Below, piece by piece: positions 9,071-17,317 of a DNA stretch of 64,000 bases. The position numbers and the translations under genes were made by a program. The notes beneath the pieces are model-generated. The model did no database searches, was not told where the DNA came from, and saw nothing but the letters and a program-made list of their open reading frames with translations. The stretch spans positions 186,001 to 250,000 of the forward strand of contig NZ_JAIQDG010000005.1 in assembly GCF_020037125.1 (NCBI RefSeq), written 5' to 3'. The stretch comes from Myxococcus sp. RHSTA-1-4 (lineage in GTDB: Bacteria > Myxococcota > Myxococcia > Myxococcales > Myxococcaceae). The first letter of the stretch is position 1. The number at the start of each line of letters is the position of its first letter.

Positions 9071-9835
9071 ATGAAGAAGCTCCAAGTCCCTGGCCGCGCG
9101 CGTCTGCCCCGGTGGACGCTCGCCCTCGCCGTCTCGGCCCCCGCGCTCCTCGTCGGCTGTGGCCTCGGTCAGCTCATGAGCGCCCCGTGGATTCCCGACG
9201 CGGACAACGACGGCGTCGTGTTCCTGGGCGACTCAATCTTCGCGCTCTCGGGGGAGATCCAGAGCGCGATCCACGCCAAGGCGGGCGAGACGTTCCGCAA
9301 CTACACGACCTCCGGCGCGGAGCTGGAGGGCGGGGTCGTCACCCCCTCCATCCGCGGGCAGTTCGACCTCGCCGAGAGCGACAATCCGAACAGCCCCATC
9401 GTGGTGATGGACGGCGGAGGAAACGACATCCTCATCCCCACCATCGCGCTCGCCGACCCCTACGACTGCAAGACGCAGTGGTATGAGTTCGGCCGCCTCT
9501 CGCAGAGCTGCCGGGAGTACATCAACGACATCTACGTCGACGTGGCGGACATGCTGAACGACATGTCGGCCAGCGGCGTCACCGACGTCGTCTACCTCGG
9601 CTACTACCACACGAAGGGTGGGCTCCTCGGCGCCGACGACCTCGACGAGGCCGTCGACTACGGAGATCAGATTCTGGCCAAGGCGTGCTCGAACGCCGTC
9701 GTCGACTGCGCGTTCGTCGATCCGCGGCCGGTGATCACCAACGCCGACATCAAGTCCGACGGTGTTCACCCGACGACCTCGGGTTCGAACAAGATCGCCG
9801 GGCTCATCTGGTCCGAGCTGGGGCCGCGACTCTGA
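9071..9835 (+). CDS. SGNH/GDSL-type esterase lipoprotein
   Basis: I start at ATG 9071, which has a good GGGAGGA ribosome-binding site and gives a lipoprotein leader ending LLVGC (Cys30); an ATG at 8996 would add 25 residues of no signal-like character. The protein has 254 residues. Block I is FLGDS (nucleophile Ser55), block III is GGGND (Asn118) and block V is SDGVHP (Asp230, His233), so all SGNH catalytic residues are present. The likely activity is hydrolysis of an ester on a lipid or polysaccharide at the cell surface. Its stop overlaps the start of the next gene (TGATG), indicating co-translation with a foldase-like protein. Confidence 0.8.
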   Translation: MKKLQVPGRARLPRWTLALAVSAPALLVGCGLGQLMSAPWIPDADNDGVVFLGDSIFALSGEIQSAIHAKAGETFRNYTTSGAELEGGVVTPSIRGQFDLAESDNPNSPIVVMDGGGNDILIPTIALADPYDCKTQWYEFGRLSQSCREYINDIYVDVADMLNDMSASGVTDVVYLGYYHTKGGLLGADDLDEAVDYGDQILAKACSNAVVDCAFVDPRPVITNADIKSDGVHPTTSGSNKIAGLIWSELGPRL

Positions 9836-10584
9836 TGCGCAGTCGGCGCGGGAGAATCATCGTCCTCCTCGCGTCCGGCGCCCTCCTCATGGCTGGCGCG
9901 CTCCCCTTCTTTCGAGGCGGGGGCGCGCCGGTCGCACGGGCCGGTGCGTCGCAGCCCGCTTCGGTGAGTCCCGGGGAAGCGCCACGACGGCTCCACGGCG
10001 AGGCCCCCGGACGGGCGGAGAAGGCAAAGGACCAGGACGGGGAGGTGGCCGCGCGCTGGATGCAGGCGGCGCTCGCCCACGAGCACGAGGAGGAGACGAG
10101 ACGGCGAGAGCTCCTCGACGTGGACCCGACGCTCTCGCTCGAGGCGCAGCAGAGCGCGTTTCTCGACCGGCTGTCCGCGGGCGCCGGCGTGGACCCAAGA
10201 GAGCCGGAGGCCCATCTGGTGCGGTCGCAGGCGACCGAGGTGTTCCTACGGCTCGAGCCGGTGCAGGCACGCCTCGCCGCGATGCCGGTCGAGGAGCGAC
10301 GGGCCGCCCTCGCCGGCATACGGCGGCGCATGGGCTACTCCGAGGAGATGATCGCCCGCAGAGCGGCGGACGATGCGTACCGGGACGCGCGCTGGGAGAA
10401 CGGGCATGCGTACATGAAGGCGCGAGCGGAGCTGTTCTCGCGGCTCGAGCAGGGTGAAGCCCTCGAGGCCGAGTTGCGTTCCTTGCGCGAGCAGTACTTC
10501 GAACACGAGGCACCGACCATCGCGCGCGAGGAGGACGCAGGGTTCTTCCGCTACCAGCGGCGCCGCGTCTACGGCCGGAACTGA
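9835..10584 (+). CDS. Membrane-anchored helical protein, lipase-foldase-like
   Basis: The 249-residue protein begins at the ATG overlapping the upstream stop. One N-terminal membrane segment (about 8-28) is followed by a Pro/Ala-rich linker and then an almost entirely helical, charged domain (about 65-249) ending in RRRVYGRN. This layout of anchor, linker and extended helices resembles the steric lipase chaperones (LifO/Lif), which stand next to the lipase they fold. I do not see the classical RxxFDY motif, so the family call is tentative. The overlapping start supports a dedicated role for the upstream esterase. Confidence 0.4.
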   Translation: MRSRRGRIIVLLASGALLMAGALPFFRGGGAPVARAGASQPASVSPGEAPRRLHGEAPGRAEKAKDQDGEVAARWMQAALAHEHEEETRRRELLDVDPTLSLEAQQSAFLDRLSAGAGVDPREPEAHLVRSQATEVFLRLEPVQARLAAMPVEERRAALAGIRRRMGYSEEMIARRAADDAYRDARWENGHAYMKARAELFSRLEQGEALEAELRSLREQYFEHEAPTIAREEDAGFFRYQRRRVYGRN

Positions 10585-10665
10585 GAACCGCGGGAAGAGC
10601 GTGGCCAGGTTCTCCCTCACCGCCTCGTACAGCACCGTCCCCTCCGGCTGCCTGCGGTGGCGGCA
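10585..10665 (-). pseudogene. Short transposase relic (IS91-like N-terminal fragment)
   Basis: On the minus strand the short run RRQPEGTVLYEAVREN, followed by LATLF, resembles the conserved N-terminus of IS91-type transposases ('..PE.TVLY.VV...L.TF'). Only about 27 codons are recognisable, with no start and no zinc-binding region after it. The identification is from pattern memory only. Confidence 0.3.
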
Positions 10666-10677
10666 GCTTCCAGTCCA

Positions 10678-11394
10678 TCACGCCTGACGGCGCAGGAACC
10701 AGACCTCGATATCGGGAGGAAGTACCGCCAGCAGCGGACTGGCCATGCCTACGGCCGCCGTCAGCGCCACTGCCTTGGGCACGGAGACATCGCGCGAGTA
10801 GCGAATGCGCGCATACAGCCCCTGGGTCGACACCGAAGGCAGCGCCATCTGCGCTTCGAGCCGGAAGCCGTGCCGCCGCGCCAGCGCGGCCTCCGAATCC
10901 GAGTCCAGGTAATGCACGTGTGGAGACGGGAACCCCATCTGCCACAAGCGCGCGAATGAGCCCGGCAGTCCGAGCCTGCCCAGGAGTCGTGCAACCCGAT
11001 AAAGGACTCCGCGCCGTGACGGTGCGTTGATCACCAGCACCCCGCCTGGCTGGAGCCGCTCGAAGCAGGCCGACAGCGTGGAGTTGATATCGGGGATGTG
11101 CTCGAGCACGTCGTTGAAGACGATGACCTCGAAGCGCTCGTCCGCGCTCAGCGCATCCGGAAAGAAGCCTCCGCGGACGGGCAGGCCACGGGACTGCGCG
11201 GCCTGTGCCACGGCCACGTCAGGCTCGAGCCCCACGCCCGCGAACTCCCTGGCCGTGGCCTCCAGGAACCACCCATGCGCGCACCCCACGTCCAGCAATG
11301 ACGGGCGCCGCGTTGCCGCACCGGGCATCAGTTGTGCGCCTCGCGCGGTTGGACCAGACGCGAAATAGGCGCTATCGGCACTGAAGTCGAGCAC
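10678..11394 (-). CDS. Class I SAM-dependent methyltransferase
   Basis: The 238-residue product has the methyltransferase motif I LLDVGCAHGWFLEA (about 33-46), the acidic end of strand 2 (GLEPD) and motif IV FNDVLEHIPD (about 93-102), followed by LQPGGVLVIN. It fits the Methyltransf_23-type small-molecule methyltransferases often found in polysaccharide or secondary-metabolite loci. The GTG start at 11394 is the first usable one. The frame stays open upstream with CRHARQ-like residues, so translation could begin slightly earlier. The substrate cannot be deduced because the neighbours are unrelated. Confidence 0.7.
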   Translation of the reverse strand: MLDFSADSAYFASGPTARGAQLMPGAATRRPSLLDVGCAHGWFLEATAREFAGVGLEPDVAVAQAAQSRGLPVRGGFFPDALSADERFEVIVFNDVLEHIPDINSTLSACFERLQPGGVLVINAPSRRGVLYRVARLLGRLGLPGSFARLWQMGFPSPHVHYLDSDSEAALARRHGFRLEAQMALPSVSTQGLYARIRYSRDVSVPKAVALTAAVGMASPLLAVLPPDIEVWFLRRQA

Positions 11395-11468
11395 CTGGCG
11401 AGCATGTCTACAGGCCGGGTGGCCACTCCCGCGCGTGTCAGACCGGGCTGGAACAGCCGGGCCGTGAA

Positions 11469-12950
11469 TCAGAACGCCTGGGCATTCCGCGCGATGAGCG
11501 TCCGGATGGGCCGCGAAACCCCCGCCACGCTGTCGTACAGGTCATTGCCCAGGACAATCACGGTGACGTCCAGGTCCCAGAAGATGCCCACGTCGGCGCG
11601 CAGGTGGCCGCCGTGGAAGATGAGCCGGTGCCCCTCCACCTGCGCCGTCCGAAAGCCGTGGGCGTAGTTCGGGTCCGGAGAGCCCGGTGGGGGCGTGAGG
11701 AATGCCTCGAGCGTCCCGGGCTTCATCAGCTTCCCCTTCCTGAGCGCCCGCATGAACCTGAAGAGGTCCATGGCCGTGGAGTGGCCGCCCCCATGTGGTC
11801 CGCCAATCCAGCCGTAGTTCCGGCTGTCCAGCACCTTGGGCTCTCGCCCGAACGGGTCCAGCGGCGTGCGGTCATGGATGCGCGCCAGGTCCCGCACGAC
11901 GGCGTCGCGGCCCACGATGTCGGTGCCCGTCATCCCGAGCGGCGTCCAGATGCGCTCGCGAAGGGAGTCCCGGTAGTGCCTGCCCTCGATGCGCTCGATG
12001 ATGGCGCCGAGCAGGACGAACCCGGCGTTGCTGTAGGACCAGTCCGTCCCCGGCTCGAACCGCAGTGGCTCGCCATGGAAGGCGGTGGTCATGTCCGTGG
12101 CGTCGGTATAGCGCCGGGTCGCGTCGAAGCCCGGCGAGCCGAACAGGGTGCCCAGCCCGCCCGTGTGGGTCAGCAGGTGGCGCACGGTGACCTTCTCCCG
12201 CACCGCCGCGTCCGGGTAGTCCGGCAGGTGCTTCCCCACCGTGTCCTCCAGCGACACCCGGCCTTCGTCCACGAGCTGCGCCACCGCCGCCGCGGTGAAC
12301 ATCTTCCCCACCGACGCAAGGTCGAACCGCGTCCCCTCGCGGATGGGGACCTGGAACGCGCGGTCCGCCAGACCGTGCGCCGTGGAGAGCAGCACCTTGT
12401 CGCCCTTGGCGATGAGCACCACGCCGGACCACCTGTCATGCTTCGCCAGCAGGCCGAGGTGACGCCGGATGGCGTCGAGCGTCCCCTGCCGGCCCAGCGC
12501 GCCGCCATCGGGCCACTGGAAGCGCGCCTGCTCCTCTGGGGACGGCACGGGCGCGAGGCTCACGTCCACCTCCCTGCCCTCCGGGTCCGAGTAGACGGTG
12601 ACGCGGCTGCGCCGGCCGTCCCGCCGCGAGGTGAGGATGAACGAGAGGACGTCATCCCCCCGAGCCTGGACCTCCCCCACCTCCAGGCCCATGGGGTCAT
12701 GCACGTTCTTCATCAGCACGCGGTAGTTGGCGCGGGTCGTCCAGAGCAGCGGGTCCACGCTCAGATAGCGCTGCACGAATGGCTCTATCTTCGCGCTGTC
12801 TCCGCTCTGGACGGCCTCCACCCACGCCCGCGCCACACGGCCCGGGGGCGTATCGGGGAACTCGGGTGGGGTGACCTGGAGGATGAGCGAGGCACCGAGC
12901 AGCGCAAGGAGGTTCATTCCCGGACGCCTACGGACGACCCGGCCCCCCAT
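11469..12950 (-). CDS. Serine hydrolase of the beta-lactamase (class C/PBP-like) fold
   Basis: The protein has 493 residues. A basic n-region and hydrophobic segment (about 5-25) form a signal peptide; ATG 12917 (residue 12) is an alternative start. After a 130-residue N-terminal domain comes the catalytic domain: SVGK (Ser213, Lys216) as the SxxK motif, YSN (Tyr306-Asn308) as the YxN motif and HGG near residue 458 in place of KTG. HTGG and the LGMTGT segment are also typical. These enzymes include esterases, D-aminopeptidases and peptidoglycan-acting enzymes; true beta-lactam hydrolysis is not implied. It is divergent from the M91 metallopeptidase gene. Confidence 0.8.
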   Translation of the reverse strand: MGGRVVRRRPGMNLLALLGASLILQVTPPEFPDTPPGRVARAWVEAVQSGDSAKIEPFVQRYLSVDPLLWTTRANYRVLMKNVHDPMGLEVGEVQARGDDVLSFILTSRRDGRRSRVTVYSDPEGREVDVSLAPVPSPEEQARFQWPDGGALGRQGTLDAIRRHLGLLAKHDRWSGVVLIAKGDKVLLSTAHGLADRAFQVPIREGTRFDLASVGKMFTAAAVAQLVDEGRVSLEDTVGKHLPDYPDAAVREKVTVRHLLTHTGGLGTLFGSPGFDATRRYTDATDMTTAFHGEPLRFEPGTDWSYSNAGFVLLGAIIERIEGRHYRDSLRERIWTPLGMTGTDIVGRDAVVRDLARIHDRTPLDPFGREPKVLDSRNYGWIGGPHGGGHSTAMDLFRFMRALRKGKLMKPGTLEAFLTPPPGSPDPNYAHGFRTAQVEGHRLIFHGGHLRADVGIFWDLDVTVIVLGNDLYDSVAGVSRPIRTLIARNAQAF

Positions 12951-13075
12951 TGCCCGCCACGAGAGGCGGGACGCAACTCCGGGGGCGACACTCCGACAAT
13001 GGGCTACAAGGTCCTCTCCACGGCGGAGTCGTGTGGGGGTCCGGACCGACCGCCGCAGTCCCCGGGAGAATCGTC

Positions 13076-14545
13076 ATGACCAGGATTGGAAGCTCCGGTT
13101 CCCGCGCATCGACTTCGTCGCAGGTCCGGCAGGTCGAGCCCCGGGTCTCGCAGAAGGCCTCGCCGCAGGCGGCGGTCAAGACGCAGCCCAATGCCATGAA
13201 GACCGCCGTCGCCGAGCGCTTCCGCGACGGCTTCGACGCGGCCCCCCGGGGAGCGGCGGCCCAGCGCCAGACGCTGCTGGGGGAGATTGGCAACCACTCC
13301 CACGGCCCCCACGCCCCCGGCACCGAGACCACCGCGAAGAAGCCCGGTGGCCCGACGCCTGCGCCCACGCCGGGCCCCACCGTCTCCACGGACGCCTCCG
13401 GCCGCACCGTGGTGGACCTGGGCTCCGGCAACGACAACGCCACCATCTCCCAGACGCAGGACGGTGGCCTGTCCGTCACCTCGGGCGGCAACACGGTGAC
13501 CCTCACGGCGGAGCAGGCGAAGAACGCGGTCATCCGCGGCGGGGACGGCAACGACGCCATCACCGTCGACTCCAGCGTCACCCAGGGCGTCAGCATCGAC
13601 GGTGGCGAGGGCAACGACAGCCTCGTCGGCGGCATGGGCAACGACGCGCTGTCGGGCGGCGGCGGCGACGACTACATCGAGGCCCGGGGCGGCAACGACG
13701 CCATCTCCGGCGGCGACGGCCGGGACGTCATGTACGGCCTCGACGGCTCGGACAGCATGGATGGCGGCGCCGGGCGTGACTACATGGACGGCGGCGCGGG
13801 CAACGACGCCATGAGCGGCGGCGACGGCGATGACCAGGTGATTGGCGGGCGGGGCAACGACGCGCTGTCGGGCGGGGCGGGCAACGACGCGGTGGCGGGT
13901 GGCCTGGGCACGGACGCCGTCTCGGGCGGCGAGGGCAGCGACAAGCTCTACGTCCAGGACGACGACGCCGTCGACGCCTCGGCCGAGGACACGCGGCAGA
14001 CCGTCGACATGACGGACTCGGACTCGCTGGGCAGCTCCGTGTCCGTCGCATCCGGCGAGGACGCCGACTTCAACGCCCGCGTGCAGTCGGACCTGGACGC
14101 GATGCGCTCGCTCCCGTCGGGCCAGGACCTGCTGCGCCGGCTGGACTCCAGCGGCAAGAAGACCACCATCCAGTCGACGGCCGGCGGGAACTCCGCCACC
14201 GGGACGAACTTCAACGACGGCTACATGTCCGCGGATGGCACGCCGGGCAAGGGCACCGACTCGCAGGTGAACTACAACACCTCGCGCATCTCCCTGGGCG
14301 GCGAGGAGTGGATGAACCGCCCGCCCATCGTCGGCCTCTTCCACGAGCTGGTGCACGCCTCCGACTTCGTGAACGGCGAGCTCGCCCCGGGCACGTCCGA
14401 GGGCGTCCGCAACCTGGAGCACTCCGCGGTGGGCCTGCCGTACGACCACGACAACGACCCGTCGACGCCCAAGCGCAAGCAGGACCGGACCGCCGAGAAC
14501 GACCTGCGCGACGACCTGAACCTGCCCACCCGTCCGCGCTACTAG
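13076..14545 (+). CDS. RTX-repeat protein with C-terminal M91-type zinc metallopeptidase
   Basis: The protein has 489 residues from ATG 13076 (ribosome-binding site GGGAGAA). The first 130 residues are low-complexity (Ser/Gln/Pro), with no Sec signal. Residues about 150-290 contain at least ten calcium-binding RTX nonapeptides (GGxGxDx type, for example GGEGNDSLV, GGRGNDALS), which suggests type I-like secretion and folding outside the cell. The C-terminal domain holds HELVH (His423, Glu424, His427) in LFHELVHASDF, followed by a GLPYDHDNDPST segment. This fits family M91, which includes the NleD protease effectors. The combination suggests an exported protease. The gene ends before a hairpin and a convergent gene. 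Confidence 0.75.
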   Translation: MTRIGSSGSRASTSSQVRQVEPRVSQKASPQAAVKTQPNAMKTAVAERFRDGFDAAPRGAAAQRQTLLGEIGNHSHGPHAPGTETTAKKPGGPTPAPTPGPTVSTDASGRTVVDLGSGNDNATISQTQDGGLSVTSGGNTVTLTAEQAKNAVIRGGDGNDAITVDSSVTQGVSIDGGEGNDSLVGGMGNDALSGGGGDDYIEARGGNDAISGGDGRDVMYGLDGSDSMDGGAGRDYMDGGAGNDAMSGGDGDDQVIGGRGNDALSGGAGNDAVAGGLGTDAVSGGEGSDKLYVQDDDAVDASAEDTRQTVDMTDSDSLGSSVSVASGEDADFNARVQSDLDAMRSLPSGQDLLRRLDSSGKKTTIQSTAGGNSATGTNFNDGYMSADGTPGKGTDSQVNYNTSRISLGGEEWMNRPPIVGLFHELVHASDFVNGELAPGTSEGVRNLEHSAVGLPYDHDNDPSTPKRKQDRTAENDLRDDLNLPTRPRY

Positions 14546-14581
14546 GCCAGGCACGGAGTCGCACGCATGAGGGCACCTGGA

Positions 14582-14597
14582 GGCGCTCGTGAGCGCC
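14582..14597. terminator. Hairpin between convergent genes
   Basis: GGCGCTC, a two-base loop GT, then GAGCGCC form a perfect 7-bp stem between the convergent M91 and haem-lipoprotein genes. There is no clear T-run. The location between two stop codons supports a bidirectional terminator role. Confidence 0.4.
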
Positions 14598-14636
14598 CCC
14601 CTGCCCCGCTGACGCGCGACCCCGCCCTCCGGCGGC

Positions 14637-16205
14637 TCAGCGCGCCGGCAGCAGGCCCTGCATCACGCGTGGGCCGGTGGCCTCGTCCACCTGGTCGGCC
14701 TGCCACTCCAGCCACTGCACCATGCTGATGGAGACCTGGAGCGAGAAGTCGGTGGAGATCCACTCCTTCCGCCCGCTGGCGTACTGGGGCCCCGGCACCA
14801 CCGAGCCGCCCTGGAAGGGCTGGGAGCACTGCGTGGTCGCGAAGTAGACCGCGTCCGTGGTGGGGCCGCCGGGGGCCGGCAGGCACTGGCCGGTGGTGGA
14901 GGACAGGTCGAAGATGGGCGGCACGGTGCGCGTCTTGTCCGGGACCGACGCCGTCATGTGGCAGGAGAGGCACGAGCTGCGCGCATTGTCCGCGGGGCCG
15001 TTGAGGCGCCCGTTGCAGCCCAGGTGTCCCCCGTTGGAGTGCGCGTTCCAGCGGTCCGCGACGTCCCAGAAGACGACCTCCTGCGCGAAGCCGTTCTGCC
15101 GCGGGTCGACGGGGTAGTCCAGGGCCAGGCTGTCCGCGGGCGGCGTGTCATTGCCCCACATGAGGCCCAGCGGGGAGATGCGGTTCCACGGGTTGGGCTC
15201 CGAGGCCTTCTGGATGCCGTCCGCCACGAACGTCCCATAGGCCCAGCCCGTGGGCGAACGGTCGTCACGCACCGCGATGTCGAACTGCAGCAGCGTCACC
15301 GTGCCCGGCGAGCGCGGGCACTGCTGGCTGATCTCCTGGAAGGAGCAGGTGGAGGAGCTCCCACCATCTCCCGGGGCCGGCGTACACGCGCAGTAGGACG
15401 GGGCGCTGATGTTGGCCTGCCATTGCGGCATGTTCTCGAGGTTGGGAATCTGCTCGGGGGTGGCGGTGGTGAAGAGCAGCTTCCCGATGACGGCGCCCTC
15501 CGGGAAGGCCATGTCCCTGGCAGGCAGCCGCGCCTGCCCGTCCGGCTTCCACACCGTGCCCAGCGCGTAGGCGGCGCGAGGGTTGTAGAAGCCCACCGCC
15601 CAGACCGTCGTCTTCAGCTGCTGCCCTCCCGGCTTGAGGGTGAAGGTGACGGGCGCCTCGCGCGTGAGGCCGTGCATGAACTCGCGGCCGCTGGACGGGT
15701 CATACGTCTGGAAGGGAATGTGGACCCAGGAGCGCACCGGGTTGTTGCAGAGCGTCCAGTCCTTGGAGACGTCCCCTCCGTTGGCGCCGTTGTCCACGTT
15801 GCCGGCCTGGAGGTAGCGCATCACCGCCCAGGTGTACGCCTCGGCCGCCGCCGTCCGCTCGGCCTGGCTGAGCTTCGGGTCGAACGGATTGACGGCGCGC
15901 CAGCCCTCGTCCGCCGGCTGGGGAGCGGGAAGCTGCGCGGGGTACTGCTGGCTCAGGCGGAACACGGGCCCTGTCCACCCTGGAGGCGGCTGGTTGGAGA
16001 CATCCTGCCCCATCCACATCCCCGTGCTGGTGAACTTCGGGTCCTGCCAGTAGTTCGGATAGGGGCCGTCACACGTCCCCACACCGGCCGCGTCCGTCCG
16101 GGTGTCCGGGCCCTCCGTGTCCCGGACGACTTCCTGCATCGTGCACGCCCAGAGGGCGAGCGCCCCCGTGCCGGCCAGCGCCAGCCCCTTCTTCATCATC
16201 TTCAT
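14637..16205 (-). CDS. Lipoprotein with a CxxCH haem motif
   Basis: I start at ATG 16205, where MKMMKKG and a hydrophobic stretch end in ALWAC, a clear lipobox. Upstream in-frame starts add about 54 Arg/Pro-rich residues and are unlikely. The protein has 522 residues. A Cys-rich insert (SYCACTPAPGDGG ... STCSF) lies mid-protein and a CLSCH haem c motif is near residue 427, preceded by LGCNGRLNGP. The rest is beta-rich and not recognised. It resembles other myxobacterial surface 'cytochrome c' lipoproteins, which may take part in extracytoplasmic redox reactions. The substrate is unknown. Confidence 0.5.
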   Translation of the reverse strand: MKMMKKGLALAGTGALALWACTMQEVVRDTEGPDTRTDAAGVGTCDGPYPNYWQDPKFTSTGMWMGQDVSNQPPPGWTGPVFRLSQQYPAQLPAPQPADEGWRAVNPFDPKLSQAERTAAAEAYTWAVMRYLQAGNVDNGANGGDVSKDWTLCNNPVRSWVHIPFQTYDPSSGREFMHGLTREAPVTFTLKPGGQQLKTTVWAVGFYNPRAAYALGTVWKPDGQARLPARDMAFPEGAVIGKLLFTTATPEQIPNLENMPQWQANISAPSYCACTPAPGDGGSSSTCSFQEISQQCPRSPGTVTLLQFDIAVRDDRSPTGWAYGTFVADGIQKASEPNPWNRISPLGLMWGNDTPPADSLALDYPVDPRQNGFAQEVVFWDVADRWNAHSNGGHLGCNGRLNGPADNARSSCLSCHMTASVPDKTRTVPPIFDLSSTTGQCLPAPGGPTTDAVYFATTQCSQPFQGGSVVPGPQYASGRKEWISTDFSLQVSISMVQWLEWQADQVDEATGPRVMQGLLPAR

Positions 16206-16498
16206 GGATGGAATCCCCGTGAGCGCGCCGTCCTGCCGGCGCATGCGGCGGGAGGCCCTGTTGCACGGGGCTTGCCAGCCTCGCGGGGCCGTGACGTCCG
16301 AGGGAGCACCGGGCAGGAGGCGCGCGTCCATGCACGGCGCCAGGACGCATCCGCGTTCCTCTGGCACGCACGCCTGGGGGCAGCCGGGGCGTCGCGAGGT
16401 GCCTCTGGAGGGGCATACCCGGCGTGCAGGCGAGCCCCTCGGGGAGCGCCGGAGAAGCCGGTTGGCGAGGCTGGACGCATCGCCTAGCTTCGCGCCCC
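16206..16498. other. Divergent intergenic region, no gene seen
   Basis: This 293-base region lies between the divergent haem lipoprotein and SDR genes and presumably holds both promoters. It is GC-rich throughout, and I found no convincing -35/-10 pair, ribosomal RNA, tRNA or coding signal. Confidence 0.4.
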
Positions 16499-17317
16499 AT
16501 GAGCAGCAAGATGGACTTCCGGGGCCGCTGGGTCCTGCTCACCGGCGCGTCGTCCGGTCTGGGGTTGGAGATGGCGCGCGTGCTGGCGCGCGAGCATGGC
16601 GCGAACATCCTCGCCGTGGCGCGGCGGGAGGAGCGGCTGGTGGCGCTCCGGGAGGAGCTCACGTCGAAGCACGGCGTGCAGGTGGTGCCCCTGGTGGCGG
16701 ACCTGGCCCGGCCCGGAGAGCCGAAGCGCCTCTTCGAGGCCGCGGTGGCGGGCCGCGAGGTGCATGGCGCCATCCTCAACGCGGGGGTGACGTTCTACGG
16801 GCGCGCGCTGGAGCAGTCCCCCGAGGACTTCCAGGCCATGCTGGCCACCAACGTCTCCAGCCTCGTGGAGCTGTCACGCCACTTCGCGAGCCACCTGTCG
16901 GCGCACCGCACGCCCGGAGGCCTCATGCTGGTGTCCAGCATGGCGGGCTTCTCGCCGTTGCCCTACCAGACGGCGTACGCGGCCACGAAGGCGTTCGTCA
17001 TCAGCTACGGGCGCGGGCTGGCGTACGAGCTGCGCGACGCGGGCGTGTCCGTGACGGTGTTCGCTCCCGGCGGCATCGCCACGGAGATGCTGGAGGTGTC
17101 CGGCCTGTCGCGGAAGTTCAAGGCCGGGGACCTGGGCATCATGCCCGCGGACACGTGCGCCCGGCTGGCGGTGGACGCCTTCGCCCGCCGCCGCGAGCTG
17201 TACGTGCCGGGGCTCCTCAACCGCTTCCTGGCCCTGGCGATGAAGGTGCTGCCACAGGGCTTCCTGATTTCCCGCTCCGCCGCGCTCTACGCGGGGGGCC
17301 TCAAGCCCGGTCCTTGA
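16499..17317 (+). CDS. Short-chain dehydrogenase/reductase
   Basis: The 272-residue product has the classical SDR features. The NAD(P)-binding TGASSGLG is at about 16-23, a basic residue after strand 2 (VARREE) suggests NADPH preference, and LNAG is at about 91-94. The catalytic Ser lies in LVSSMAG, with YAATK (Tyr-x-x-x-Lys) following. The C-terminal 50 residues carry hydrophobic stretches, as in the DltE/SDR7C-like group. I chose ATG 16499 because SDR homology starts right after it. The last 17 bases overlap the 3' end of the convergent histidine kinase gene. The substrate is unknown. Confidence 0.85.
   Translation: MSSKMDFRGRWVLLTGASSGLGLEMARVLAREHGANILAVARREERLVALREELTSKHGVQVVPLVADLARPGEPKRLFEAAVAGREVHGAILNAGVTFYGRALEQSPEDFQAMLATNVSSLVELSRHFASHLSAHRTPGGLMLVSSMAGFSPLPYQTAYAATKAFVISYGRGLAYELRDAGVSVTVFAPGGIATEMLEVSGLSRKFKAGDLGIMPADTCARLAVDAFARRRELYVPGLLNRFLALAMKVLPQGFLISRSAALYAGGLKPGP

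Noticed and set aside
11469..12950. Calling the serine hydrolase an antibiotic-resistance beta-lactamase
   Set aside because: The motifs are shared by many esterases and peptidases, the third motif is HGG, and the extra N-terminal domain is not typical of AmpC.
13550..13950. Periodic GGC-rich sequence that looks like an array of repeats
   Set aside because: It encodes the RTX nonapeptides of the M91 protein; spacing and sequence do not fit a CRISPR array.
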